Part shown: piece by piece, positions 1-7,713 of the stretch
How the letters are laid out: each line of letters begins with the position of its first letter
How positions within the stretch are numbered: position 1 is the stretch's first letter
DNA from: Desulfurococcales archaeon
GTDB taxonomy: Archaea; Thermoproteota; Thermoprotei_A; Sulfolobales; Ignisphaeraceae
Reading direction: 5' to 3'
DNA length: 15,165 nt
NCBI GenBank assembly: GCA_027037025.1
Contig: JALWBS010000013.1
Coordinates: forward strand, 1-15,165
Program-made: the position numbers and the translations under genes
The notes under the pieces: generated by a model
Database searches by the model: none
What the model saw: only the letters and a program-made list of their open reading frames with translations
Told to the model about the DNA's origin: nothing

Positions 1-520
1 ACTCCCTTAACCTAGCAGCGAAGAGGTTCAAGGTCTTGTCTATATCATCAATGGCTCTGATGGCTTGAATCGCTAGGAGATCCCTCTTTTGGGCATACCT
101 CCTTAACTTCCTACGCGTCAACTCTAGGTTCAGTCTATGAACAAACTCCCTGTACTCGTCCTCGCTACTGACAAAACCATATTTTACAGCTATCTCCGGT
201 AGCTGATCGCGAACCTTCGCTATGGGTTCAGCTCCCGGCACTACCTCAACTCTGTATCCTTTCTCCGAAAATATTCTACCGGTATCAGGATCCTCAACGA
301 TTATCACCGTGTTTTCGGGGCTGAACTTCGAGGTAAGCTTGTTTAGAAGGTCTTTCAGCGCGGTCGTTGCATTGCCCTCCTCTAAAGCTAGCATCTCCTC
401 AACGATCTTACCTATATCCTTCGGGTACATGACATACTCAACAATGTTACCGTTCTCATCGACAGCGAAGCTTCCGATCATGGTGTCAGCGATGTATATC
501 TTGTTCACCTGCGCCGACAT
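1..520 (-). CDS. nop5: Nop5 (Nop56/58 family), N-terminal part, cut by window edge
   Basis: Core protein of the archaeal C/D box sRNP. It bridges L7Ae on the guide RNA and the methyltransferase fibrillarin in rRNA and tRNA 2'-O-methylation. The reverse strand reads from ATG at 520 down to the window edge for 173 codons with no stop. The protein begins MSAQVNKIYIADTMIGSFAV. Near residue 160 it carries the family signature AIDDIDKTLNLFAARLRE, the entry to the Nop5 coiled coil. Only the fibrillarin-binding N-terminal domain and the first coiled-coil helix are present; the Nop domain lies outside the window. In most archaea fibrillarin (flpA) lies next to this gene, so it may follow outside the window. 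A TATA-like element about 43 bases upstream supports the start. It is notable that a C/D sRNA candidate lies in the same window. Identification is by recognised motifs and is strong. Confidence 0.92.
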   Translation of the reverse strand, partial: MSAQVNKIYIADTMIGSFAVDENGNIVEYVMYPKDIGKIVEEMLALEEGNATTALKDLLNKLTSKFSPENTVIIVEDPDTGRIFSEKGYRVEVVPGAEPIAKVRDQLPEIAVKYGFVSSEDEYREFVHRLNLELTRRKLRRYAQKRDLLAIQAIRAIDDIDKTLNLFAARLRE

Positions 521-562
521 ACCCCTAACACCACATTCAATCGAGTTTACCTATCAGACGCC

Positions 563-570
563 GATATTTA
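563..570 (-). promoter_or_regulatory. TATA-like box for nop5
   Basis: On the minus strand this reads TAAATATC, about 43 bases before the nop5 ATG. That predicts a leader of roughly 20 bases. It lies in the divergent gap shared with S30e. Confidence 0.45.
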
Positions 571-599
571 GTCTTAACGTCGGATTAAACATCACAACA

Positions 600-607
600 A
601 CTTATTA
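600..607 (+). promoter_or_regulatory. TATA-like box for the S30e gene
   Basis: The sequence ACTTATTA lies 37-44 bases before the ATG at 644, a normal distance for an archaeal promoter with a short leader. The match to the consensus is moderate. Confidence 0.35.
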
Positions 608-643
608 TCCCCATAAACCCACGTGAGCTCAGAGGGATTCGCA

Positions 644-841
644 ATGCCATCCCACGGCTCGCTTACTAAGGCAGGTAAAGTGAGAAATCAAACGCCTAAG
701 ATCCCACCCAAACCTAAGAAGAACCTCATGCCCCGATTAAGGAACCGAAGAGAGTACTTCATTAGGCAGCGCAAAGCTCAAGGACTTCCGGTACCCCCAG
801 TAGTGCCCCCGTCCTCCGTGCCGAAGAAAGCTAAAGCATAA
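644..841 (+). CDS. rps30e: 30S ribosomal protein S30e
   Basis: A small basic protein of the 30S subunit shared by archaea and eukaryotes. The protein starts MPSHGSLTKAGKVRNQTPKI, the almost invariant beginning of archaeal S30e, followed by a lysine/arginine-rich stretch and the RNRREY motif near residue 34. It has 65 residues; the last 20 or so (proline-rich, ending in KKAKA) are longer than many relatives. A longer reading from GTG at 623 is open, but the family starts at MPxHGS and a purine-rich GAGGG lies just before 644, so I chose the ATG at 644. It is transcribed divergently from nop5 and followed 44 bases later by gatD. Confidence 0.93.
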   Translation: MPSHGSLTKAGKVRNQTPKIPPKPKKNLMPRLRNRREYFIRQRKAQGLPVPPVVPPSSVPKKAKA

Positions 842-846
842 CCTCA

Positions 847-853
847 TTTTAAG
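847..853 (+). promoter_or_regulatory. TATA-like box for gatD operon
   Basis: TTTTAAG lies 33-39 bases before the TTG start of gatD, just after the S30e stop. This suggests that gatD-gatE-taw3 has its own promoter as well as possible read-through from S30e. Confidence 0.4.
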
Positions 854-885
854 ATTCTTCAAGTACCGATCAAAGGGAATAGCTA

Positions 886-2244
886 TTGAGCACTGAAGAC
901 CCCTTACCGGGGTACGGAGGTCGTCTTAGAGATCTTCTAGAGTCCAAAGGCGCTAGAGTAGGCTGTAGAGTCAGGATAATCCGAGAGCCCGGGGAGATCA
1001 TAGAAGGAATACTCATGCCTAAACACTCTTTAAGCAATCCTCGAACGATCATAGTTAAGCTAGACAACGGTTACAACATAGGGGTAGACGTAGAGTCGGT
1101 AAAAGAGTTCTGCGTCATTGAGTGCAGAGAAGTTAAAAGAGCTTCAACAACGAAGTTGGCTATGGATTCCTCCAAGCCCCTCGTAACCATCATCGGAACT
1201 GGTGGAACGATAGCTAGCAGAGTTGAGTATGAGACGGGAGCCGTTAAACCAGTTATGGATCCTGAGGATCTGGTAGAACTAATGCCTGAGCTCAAAGAGA
1301 TTGCAAGACTCAGAACCTTCGTCTTGTTCAACATCCTGAGTGAGAACATGACGCCTCATCACTGGGAGATGATAGCTAGCAAGGTACATGAATTACTCAG
1401 TGAAGACCCTAGCCAGGGAATTGTGATTGCTCACGGAACTGATACGATGTCGTACACGGCAGCGGCATTAGCATTCTCTCTTCAGAAGCTACCGAGACCA
1501 ATAGTGCTTGTCGGTGCCCAACGAAGCAGCGATAGACCAAGCACCGACGCCGCGCTGAACTTCGTATCCTCAGTGCTCGCATCCATAGAGTTGAAGGTTG
1601 GCGAAGTCGTTGTGTGCATGCATGGAACAACCGAGGATACGTACAGCTTGGCTCACCGAGGTGTCAAGGTTCGTAAGATGCATAGCAGTCGTCGAGACGC
1701 ATTTCAATCGATAAACGATGTGCCCATAGCCAAGATATATCCGAGAGAACGTCGCGTGATAATCACAACATCACGGTACATCCCCCCACACCGACCCGAA
1801 GAGCTAGAGGCACGAATAGGGTTCGACGATCGCGTCGCGTTGGTCAAGGCCTATCCAGGGTTCCAACCTGAAATAATAGATTTCCTCGTCGATAGGAAAT
1901 TTCATGGCATCGTAATAGAGGGTACGGGGCTAGGACACATAACAGAGCAAGCCATTAAATCCATAGAGCGAGCCGTTCAGGAAGGTATACCCGTCGTCAT
2001 GACAACGCAAACGTTGTTCGGTAGAGTCAACATGAACGTTTACACCACGGGTAGAAAACTCCTCTCCGTCGGCGTGATACCCGGCAACGACATGCTTCCT
2101 GAAGTCGCTTACGTAAAACTCAGCTGGATTCTCCACATCGATAGGGACATGAATTTCGTTAAGAGAATGATGCTGCAGAACCTAGTCCTCGAGATGAACC
2201 CGTTTCATAGAGTAGATCTCTTCCCCAGGTGGTTCCACGGATGA
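886..2244 (+). CDS. gatD: Glu-tRNA(Gln) amidotransferase subunit D
   Basis: Asparaginase-like subunit of the archaeal GatDE enzyme. It releases ammonia from glutamine, and GatE uses it to turn Glu-tRNA(Gln) into Gln-tRNA(Gln) in the cytoplasm. The 452-residue length is normal for GatD. Residues about 20-80 form the N-terminal GatD-specific domain. The L-asparaginase fold starts near 98 with TIIGTGGTIAS. The catalytic set known from the family is visible: Thr108 in GTGGT, Thr185 and Asp186 in HGTDTM, and Lys264 in VRKMH. The start is TTG at 886 with AAAGGG 8 bases upstream. The stop overlaps the next start as ATGA, so GatD and GatE are probably translationally coupled, which suits a fixed subunit ratio. 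No oddities seen. Confidence 0.96.
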   Translation: MSTEDPLPGYGGRLRDLLESKGARVGCRVRIIREPGEIIEGILMPKHSLSNPRTIIVKLDNGYNIGVDVESVKEFCVIECREVKRASTTKLAMDSSKPLVTIIGTGGTIASRVEYETGAVKPVMDPEDLVELMPELKEIARLRTFVLFNILSENMTPHHWEMIASKVHELLSEDPSQGIVIAHGTDTMSYTAAALAFSLQKLPRPIVLVGAQRSSDRPSTDAALNFVSSVLASIELKVGEVVVCMHGTTEDTYSLAHRGVKVRKMHSSRRDAFQSINDVPIAKIYPRERRVIITTSRYIPPHRPEELEARIGFDDRVALVKAYPGFQPEIIDFLVDRKFHGIVIEGTGLGHITEQAIKSIERAVQEGIPVVMTTQTLFGRVNMNVYTTGRKLLSVGVIPGNDMLPEVAYVKLSWILHIDRDMNFVKRMMLQNLVLEMNPFHRVDLFPRWFHG

Positions 2245-4193
2245 AAGCAGCTCTTAAGATACCAAAATCGCTGGATTTCCAAAGACTGGGGCTGAAGGTC
2301 GGGCTTGAGATACACCAACAGCTTGAGACTAGCAGAAAGCTCTTCTGTGAATGCCCACCCATCACGGTTTCACACGAAGAACTAGCTAAGGCGCCTAGGA
2401 TTCGTAGAGAACTACGTGTAGCTAAGAGCGAGCTTGGGGAAATCGATGTTGCTGCAGCATTTGAGGTGCAGAGAGGTAGGGTGTTCGAATACATAGCCCC
2501 TCCATCGGCTTCGTGTCTCGTAGAACTTGATGAGGAACCTCCTCACGAAATGTCGCGCGAAGCCTTAGTGATAGGATTAGCAATTGCTTTAGCGCTACAC
2601 GCAAAACCCGTTGACGAAGTGCATGTGATGAGGAAAATCGTTGTTGATGGATCCAACACGACGGGATTCCAGAGAACGGCCATCATAGCGATGAACGGAT
2701 ACGTAGATACCTCCTTTGGCAAGGTAGGTATTCAGACGGTTACTCTGGAGGAAGATGCTGCACGTAAGATCGAAGAGCACGATAACGTAGTTGTCTATGC
2801 TTTGGACAGACTGGGAATACCATTGGTAGAGATATCGACGGCTCCAGATATACACAGTCCTGAACAAGCTAAGGAAGTAGCTGAGACTATAGGGATATTG
2901 ATGAGGTTGACGGGTAAGGTTAAGAGAGGTTTAGGAACCATTAGGCAAGACATCAATTTATCCATAAGCGGTTCTCCGAAGATCGAGATTAAGGGGGTAC
3001 AGAGGCTCGAGTTATTACCTAAGGTGATAGCCAACGAAGCTCGTAGACTATACGGTCTTCTAATGATTCGAGACGAACTTCGTAGGAGGAACGTTAAGCC
3101 GAATGACGTGATGTCTCAGAAGCCCGTGGATGTCACGGATCTTCTACGAGATTGCGGTAGTCGCATAGTTAGATCGGCATTGCAGCGAGGCGAAAGAGTG
3201 TACGCGCTCAAACTTCCTAAATTCGATGGGATACTCGGTATCGAACTTCAAGAGGGTCGAAGATTCGGAACGGAGCTCGCCGACTACGTAAAGCAGTGGA
3301 CGGGTCTAAAAGGGCTCATTCACAGCGATGAGTTGCCCGCCTACGGGATAACGGAGGACTACGTACAGGCTATTCGCGATCGTCTAGAGATGGGGAATCT
3401 AGACGCGTTCGTGATCGTGATCGGTCCTACGAACAAGGTTTTAAGAGCGTTAGACATTGTTAAGGAACGCGCTGCTTACGCAGTAATCGGGATTCCTAAG
3501 GAGACCCGCGCTGCGAACGATGATGGTACGACGCGGTACATGAGGCCGCAACCGGGAGCTGCGCGCATGTACCCGGAAACCGATATACCTCCCATTGTCG
3601 TAACGGATGAGCTCCTAAATGAAGCGAGAAAGCTCGTTCCTCCTCCACCTACCGAAGAATTAACTAAGCTCGTGAATACGTATGGATTGAGTAGGGATCT
3701 AGCTAAGCAAATCCTCCTTAGCGGTTACCTAAGAGTATTCGAGGACCTTGCTAAAGAGTGCCGATCGTTCTCACCCTCCATGATAGCCTCGGTATTCACC
3801 TCAGTAGCTGGGGAGCTTAGGAAACTAGGTATAGAGCTATCAGAGATCCCCGACGCTGTGATACGCGAGGTTATTCTTGTAGCGGATTCCATGAACTTAG
3901 GTAAGGATGGACTCGTGGCTTTATTGATGGAGGTCGGTAAGAGGGGTGTCAAGATACCTGAGAAGGTTAGGGAGCTTGTGGAAGCGCTTGGTATCAAACC
4001 CCTAGATTTGGAGAGCGTGCGCAAAGAGGTTGAGGAGGTCATCAATAACCACATGAACGAGATCATGGCTAGAGGGGAGAGGGCATTCAGCTTCGTAATG
4101 GGGAAGGTAATGTCTAGGCTCAGAGGCAGGGTGGATGGGAAACTCGTTGCGAAGATAGTTATGGAGGAGCTCTCAAAGATCTTTAAAGGATAG
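2241..4193 (+). CDS. gatE: Glu-tRNA(Gln) amidotransferase subunit E
   Basis: Kinase and transamidase subunit of GatDE. It phosphorylates the glutamyl group on misacylated tRNA(Gln) and replaces it with ammonia supplied by GatD. The 650 residues show the GatB/E cradle start GLEIHQQL (about 21-28), LEEDAARKIEE, RLGIPLVEISTAPDI and GTIRQDINLSI. An AspRS-like (GAD) insertion spans roughly residues 297-420, with GRRFGTELADYVK and GLIHSDELPAYGI; it separates GatE from bacterial GatB. The cradle resumes at ARMYPETDIPP (about 440), and the YqeY-like tail fills the C-terminus. An in-frame GTG at 2229 is possible, but the ATG at 2241 forms ATGA with the gatD stop and has AGGTGG 10 bases upstream, so I chose 2241. 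Confidence 0.96.
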   Translation: MKAALKIPKSLDFQRLGLKVGLEIHQQLETSRKLFCECPPITVSHEELAKAPRIRRELRVAKSELGEIDVAAAFEVQRGRVFEYIAPPSASCLVELDEEPPHEMSREALVIGLAIALALHAKPVDEVHVMRKIVVDGSNTTGFQRTAIIAMNGYVDTSFGKVGIQTVTLEEDAARKIEEHDNVVVYALDRLGIPLVEISTAPDIHSPEQAKEVAETIGILMRLTGKVKRGLGTIRQDINLSISGSPKIEIKGVQRLELLPKVIANEARRLYGLLMIRDELRRRNVKPNDVMSQKPVDVTDLLRDCGSRIVRSALQRGERVYALKLPKFDGILGIELQEGRRFGTELADYVKQWTGLKGLIHSDELPAYGITEDYVQAIRDRLEMGNLDAFVIVIGPTNKVLRALDIVKERAAYAVIGIPKETRAANDDGTTRYMRPQPGAARMYPETDIPPIVVTDELLNEARKLVPPPPTEELTKLVNTYGLSRDLAKQILLSGYLRVFEDLAKECRSFSPSMIASVFTSVAGELRKLGIELSEIPDAVIREVILVADSMNLGKDGLVALLMEVGKRGVKIPEKVRELVEALGIKPLDLESVRKEVEEVINNHMNEIMARGERAFSFVMGKVMSRLRGRVDGKLVAKIVMEELSKIFKG

Positions 4194-4206
4194 AGGAATT
4201 AGCTCT

Positions 4207-4893
4207 TTGGGTCATGCTGGTCCAGATATCATCACGCAATCAGAGCCGGAGATCCAAATCATCCCGGTGAATCCCTTGAAGAACCACGCTTTTATCCCTG
4301 ATGTCAACCGCGAGAAATGGCTTAGATGGAGAAACGAAGCGTATACAACCTTCCTTAGAGACGTTGAAATAGGTTACGCTGATAAGGATCTCGTAGGGTT
4401 CATCATCGACATCTTCGAGCGATGCAACCATCTCTTCACCATAAGCTCCTGCAGCGGTCGAATTACCCTCGTCGACTCCGCATTTCCTTGGCAACGGAGG
4501 GAATCTAGCGTGGTATTCAAGAAGCATGACCCTATAGAGGTTTCCGAAATCTTGTCCATACTGACGCAACCATGTGTCCATAGGCTTTGGCTCATAGCAT
4601 CAGGTCCTATCCTCCACTTTGTAGCTGATTCATGGAGTAGTGCCCAGAAGCTCCTAGGAGTGGCTAGGGAAGCTGGGTTTAAACATAGTGGCATAATATC
4701 CGTTCGTAACGATGGCATAGTTATCGAGGTGATAAGCGGGAACTGGATCTCGACGCTGCTCAAAGATGGTGACAAAACGCTGGTGAACATAGACGCTCTT
4801 CCACACATCGTCGCAGTATTCAATCAGAACCTACTCGATGGAAAAAAGCGTTTAAGAAAGCTGCACGAGCTCGTACTAAAGGTTTTCGGTTGA
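4207..4893 (+). CDS. taw3: tRNA wybutosine-synthesis methyltransferase Taw3
   Basis: TYW3/Taw3-family SAM-dependent enzyme that N4-methylates the tricyclic guanine derivative at position 37 of tRNA(Phe) in the wyosine pathway. The signature SSCSGRI is at about residues 80-86, followed by DSAFPWQRRESSVVFKKH. The later LWLIASGPILHFVADS and AREAGFKHSGII segments are also typical of the family. It follows gatE by 13 bases and is probably in the same operon. The start is uncertain. TTG at 4207 has AGAGG about 10 bases upstream and gives 228 residues. That leaves some 30 residues before the usual family start, and an in-frame GTG at 4267 would shorten this. The family call is firm; the exact N-terminus is not. 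Confidence 0.9.
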   Translation: MGHAGPDIITQSEPEIQIIPVNPLKNHAFIPDVNREKWLRWRNEAYTTFLRDVEIGYADKDLVGFIIDIFERCNHLFTISSCSGRITLVDSAFPWQRRESSVVFKKHDPIEVSEILSILTQPCVHRLWLIASGPILHFVADSWSSAQKLLGVAREAGFKHSGIISVRNDGIVIEVISGNWISTLLKDGDKTLVNIDALPHIVAVFNQNLLDGKKRLRKLHELVLKVFG

Positions 4894-4913
4894 CCGTTCT
4901 AAACCTCAACAAG

Positions 4914-4922
4914 ATTATTAAG
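4914..4922 (+). promoter_or_regulatory. TATA-like box for the PhoH-KH gene
   Basis: ATTATTAAG lies about 40 bases before the ATG at 4958 in the 64-base gap after taw3. Confidence 0.4.
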
Positions 4923-4957
4923 CAGAACACAGACATAGCTATGATAGGGTATTGACC

Positions 4958-6103
4958 ATGCAATCCATATGGGATACGCTAAAGCCGTTAACACCTGGTC
5001 AACAAGAGATGCTGGATGCATTGAAGAATCGGAGCTACGAGATCGTGGGATTCTTCGGACCTACGGGAACGGGAAAATCTCTGTTCAGCCTCGCCTACGG
5101 AATTCAGGCAGTGTTGGACAACGAATACAAGCGCTTTGTCATAATAAAGCCCGTGGTAGACATAGTGACTGGAGAAGAGATCACAATGACTAAATCGCCG
5201 GAGGCATTCATGGAGGCCGTCAAGAGTTACGTGCAGGACGTGATAGGCACTTTTATTGAATGGAGAAAGATCGAAGAGTTGATAAAGGATAACAGAATTG
5301 TGTTCGCAGATTCCAGGTTCCTTAGAGGTAGAACTTTCGATGAGTCCATCGTGTTCCTAGACGATATACAGCTCATGAAGGCGGAGAGCATAATCGAGGC
5401 CGTGGTTAGGATCGGGAGGAATAGTCGGCTAATCGTAGCTGGAGACCCGGTGTTCCAAGCACTGCGAGAAGTTCAACAAGATCCTGCAGCTTTGATAAGA
5501 GAGGTTCTCCTAAGCGAAGAAAAGTCGAGGGTCGTTGATTTAGGGGTCAAGGACATAGTTAGAGAAGGAGCCAAGCGAGGCATAAGGCTACTCCTCGAGT
5601 ACAAGATGAGAGCGCGCCCCCTAACGGAGGAAGAGAAGAAGATCTATGACGTAGTGAAGACAAAGTCTCCTGACGCCGACATCGTCACGGTACTCGATAT
5701 ATCCGACCTAAAGAAACAGTTCGATGTTGGTAGCGAACACGTACCGGATGCACTCATAGTTGTTAAGCAGGGACATTTGGGACGACTTGTTGGAAGAGGT
5801 GGTGAACGCATAAACTCAGCTGAGCAAGAGCTAGGAAAGAGGCTAAGAGGCGTCGAACTAAGTCTCGATTTCAAGGACTTAGTACGAGCCGTCCACCCAA
5901 CACCATGGATATGGAAACACATTGAAGAAATCGATTTCGCAGGATCAAACCTTCAAATAAAAGTGTATGACGACGTGATAGGAGCTATGGTGGGTCAGCG
6001 CGGAGTCTACGTCAGGTTCTTAGACGCCGTGATAAGGAAACTGCTTGGCATAGGCGTAAGAGTGGTAGCAGTTGAGAGACCCAGATCTAGGAGAGGCAGA
6101 TGA
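4958..6103 (+). CDS. PhoH-type P-loop ATPase fused to two KH RNA-binding domains
   Basis: Predicted RNA-associated ATPase of 381 residues. The N-terminal PhoH-like P-loop domain has Walker A GPTGTGKS at about 34-41, the family segment IIKPVVDIVTGEEI (about 62-75), and RGRTFDESIVFLDDIQ (about 123-138), where most PhoH proteins have DEAQ as the Walker B motif. GDP at about 162-164 fits the downstream PhoH motif. The C-terminal third carries two KH-like units, with loops GRGG (about 279-282) and GQRG (about 346-349), as in NusA-like tandem KH proteins. A basic tail ends RPRSRRGR. TTG at 4952 is possible, but ATG at 4958 with AGGGT 8 bases upstream is preferred. The gene converges with the next one, with only 6 bases between stops. 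The biological role is unknown; RNA remodelling or decay is inferred from the fusion. Confidence 0.85.
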   Translation: MQSIWDTLKPLTPGQQEMLDALKNRSYEIVGFFGPTGTGKSLFSLAYGIQAVLDNEYKRFVIIKPVVDIVTGEEITMTKSPEAFMEAVKSYVQDVIGTFIEWRKIEELIKDNRIVFADSRFLRGRTFDESIVFLDDIQLMKAESIIEAVVRIGRNSRLIVAGDPVFQALREVQQDPAALIREVLLSEEKSRVVDLGVKDIVREGAKRGIRLLLEYKMRARPLTEEEKKIYDVVKTKSPDADIVTVLDISDLKKQFDVGSEHVPDALIVVKQGHLGRLVGRGGERINSAEQELGKRLRGVELSLDFKDLVRAVHPTPWIWKHIEEIDFAGSNLQIKVYDDVIGAMVGQRGVYVRFLDAVIRKLLGIGVRVVAVERPRSRRGR

Positions 6104-6109
6104 TTCGAA

Positions 6110-7192
6110 TCACCTTATTAGCTCTGATCGAACTCTTTTAACAGTTTCGAATTCCTTCCTTCCTATCATCAAGGGCTCGAACCTGTCCACCACTAAATCA
6201 CCCGCTACTATAACCGTCTCAACACTGTACATATTATCGCATATCAACTCGTACAATCCCTCATCATCGAATATCGTCGGTCCATGAGGAGGTTCCCGGA
6301 AATTCAATATGATTATGTCAGCCGTTGCGCCTTCGACGATCCTTGGCACTCCTATATTTAATGACCATGGATTCGCCGATGATAGTACCCGTGTTATCTC
6401 CTTAGGGCTAAGACCATTGAAGCGCAGCATCTGTATGTAGCTACGTGGATGAGATAATCGAGGGTTGGTGAAGGCAATACCTTCCTCACCTCTCCACAAC
6501 TCTATGGCATCGACAACAACTTTTCTCGTACAAAGTTCCGATGACGTATTGATGCAGGTTAGCCTATCCTGGAGCTTCCTAGCTACATCATCGTTACAGG
6601 AATCCACGTAGGCAAACGCATTCAACGATCTGAGCTCGTCTTGACTAACATCTACAGTGCCTTTGGATAGAACACCGAAGCTCAGAATCCCTTTAGGTAT
6701 AGCGTCTTGATCCACGATGCTCTTAGTAGCCGTCCTAACTCCCTCGTATAACTCGTCGCGATTCTTGAAGAGCAGCCTTGTCCTCACCCAGCACTTCGAA
6801 ACGGCTTTAGCTACGACGTCGACGTAGTCAGTGTTGGCTAAGGCGACTATTGACGTCGCTCCCCCGAAGGAAAGGATAGTTAGGCTAACCTCTATGAGCG
6901 CACGAAGTTCGTCCTTCGATACCGATTCTATGCATTCCCTAGGATTCCTCGAGCATCTTGATATATATCTAAAGGGCAGTTGAAGTAGGTCAGGTATCCC
7001 TAGAACGAATCCTGGCATAACAACTCTCCCACGCCCATCGATTACATACTCAGCGAATTCGTACTCAGGTGGAGGAGGTCCTTCGCCAACGGCGACAACA
7101 ATGCCCTTGTTTATGAATACGTAACCCTCGTTTATGATGGGCTTGTCCTCTCTGAACGTCACTATCTTAGCGCCATCTATCAGAATTTTCAT
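6110..7192 (-). CDS. Amidohydrolase-superfamily protein lacking the metal-binding histidines
   Basis: 360 residues with the layout of a metal-dependent amidohydrolase. An N-terminal beta-sandwich half (MKILIDGAKIVTF, then YVFINKGIVVAVGEG) leads into GRVVMPGFV at about 55-63. The C-terminal sandwich half is also clear: EGATADIIILNFREPP and METVIVAGD-like VETVIVAGDLVVD. Active members have HxH right after PGFV; here that position reads GIPDL. The whole protein has only two histidines (in LSHPRS and PPHGPT), so the usual four-histidine metal site cannot form. I infer a non-catalytic or re-purposed homologue, not a broken gene, because the frame is intact. ATG at 7192 has AAGGT just upstream. It is divergent from the unknown gene at 7281. 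Confidence 0.75.
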   Translation of the reverse strand: MKILIDGAKIVTFREDKPIINEGYVFINKGIVVAVGEGPPPPEYEFAEYVIDGRGRVVMPGFVLGIPDLLQLPFRYISRCSRNPRECIESVSKDELRALIEVSLTILSFGGATSIVALANTDYVDVVAKAVSKCWVRTRLLFKNRDELYEGVRTATKSIVDQDAIPKGILSFGVLSKGTVDVSQDELRSLNAFAYVDSCNDDVARKLQDRLTCINTSSELCTRKVVVDAIELWRGEEGIAFTNPRLSHPRSYIQMLRFNGLSPKEITRVLSSANPWSLNIGVPRIVEGATADIIILNFREPPHGPTIFDDEGLYELICDNMYSVETVIVAGDLVVDRFEPLMIGRKEFETVKRVRSELIR

Positions 7193-7225
7193 GAGACCTT
7201 ATCCTATCGTGAGGTCGTGAAACGA

Positions 7226-7235
7226 GGTTAAAAGC
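7226..7235 (-). promoter_or_regulatory. TATA-like box for the amidohydrolase-like gene
   Basis: On the minus strand this reads GCTTTTAACC, 34-43 bases before the ATG at 7192. Confidence 0.4.
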
Positions 7236-7242
7236 TGTACTG

Positions 7243-7252
7243 CTTTAAAACT
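7243..7252 (+). promoter_or_regulatory. TATA-like box for the gene at 7281
   Basis: CTTTAAAACT lies 29-38 bases before the start at 7281, close to the crenarchaeal consensus. It sits back to back with the minus-strand box 8 bases away. Confidence 0.45.
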
Positions 7253-7280
7253 AGCTAAGTGCGTAACCCTAAGATGAAGA

Positions 7281-7691
7281 ATGATGATCGTCGGATGCAT
7301 TCCGCGAGAATGCGCTGATTCATTCATCGAAAAGTTGGTATCCAGATACCGATCCAAGATATACGAGTACAACACATTGATTAAGAGCTACGGTGTGAAG
7401 CTTAAGCCTGTACACATCGTGGTTTCGAAGAATAGGAAGTACGTATACCTAGGAAGGTACTGGTATAGGGTCGCCTATCAGAAGGGCAAGATCAAATGGA
7501 TTTACCTAGGTCGGTTCAAACCCTATAAGGATATGCCTGACCCACCAATCAACCCTTTAGACATAATCGTTTTGCGTGAGGAGTGTTCCGACATGACATG
7601 CATAGAGATCCCCGACTACCTAAGTAAATCTAGCGAAATCCTGTTCTACATGCTGACGCTCATAGCTGAGTTGTCAAAAATGGTCGATTAG
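7281..7691 (+). CDS. Conserved-looking protein of unknown function (136 aa)
   Basis: I do not recognise a family. The protein is basic and rich in tyrosine. Its central part, at about residues 40-80, has two short YLGR motifs (KYVYLGRYWYRV and KWIYLGRFKPY) separated by a glycine-lysine turn, which suggests a small beta-sheet domain. The N-terminal 40 residues look helical, and the last 30 form a hydrophobic helix (SSEILFYMLTLIAELSKM). Five cysteines are scattered, without a zinc-ribbon pattern. Two starts, ATG at 7281 and 7284, are equivalent. A good TATA-like element 29-38 bases upstream and codon use like the neighbours argue for a real gene. It faces PCNA tail to tail, with 22 bases between stops. 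The aromatic, basic centre could bind nucleic acid, but this is a guess. Confidence 0.65.
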   Translation: MMIVGCIPRECADSFIEKLVSRYRSKIYEYNTLIKSYGVKLKPVHIVVSKNRKYVYLGRYWYRVAYQKGKIKWIYLGRFKPYKDMPDPPINPLDIIVLREECSDMTCIEIPDYLSKSSEILFYMLTLIAELSKMVD

Positions 7692-7713
7692 CAGATTCGA
7701 AAGCTGTTCTTAG

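Noticed and set aside
222..626. Plus-strand open frame of 134 codons
   Set aside because: Antisense shadow of nop5, which has clear family motifs on the minus strand.
6110..7192. Pseudogene status of the amidohydrolase-like gene
   Set aside because: The frame is intact over 360 codons with a promoter-like element and a ribosome site; loss of histidines alone does not make it a pseudogene.
7281..7318. Second C/D sRNA: ATGATGA at 7281 with CTGA at 7315
   Set aside because: No D' or C' boxes, a 27-base spacer, and the ATGATGA is the doubled start codon of a coding gene.
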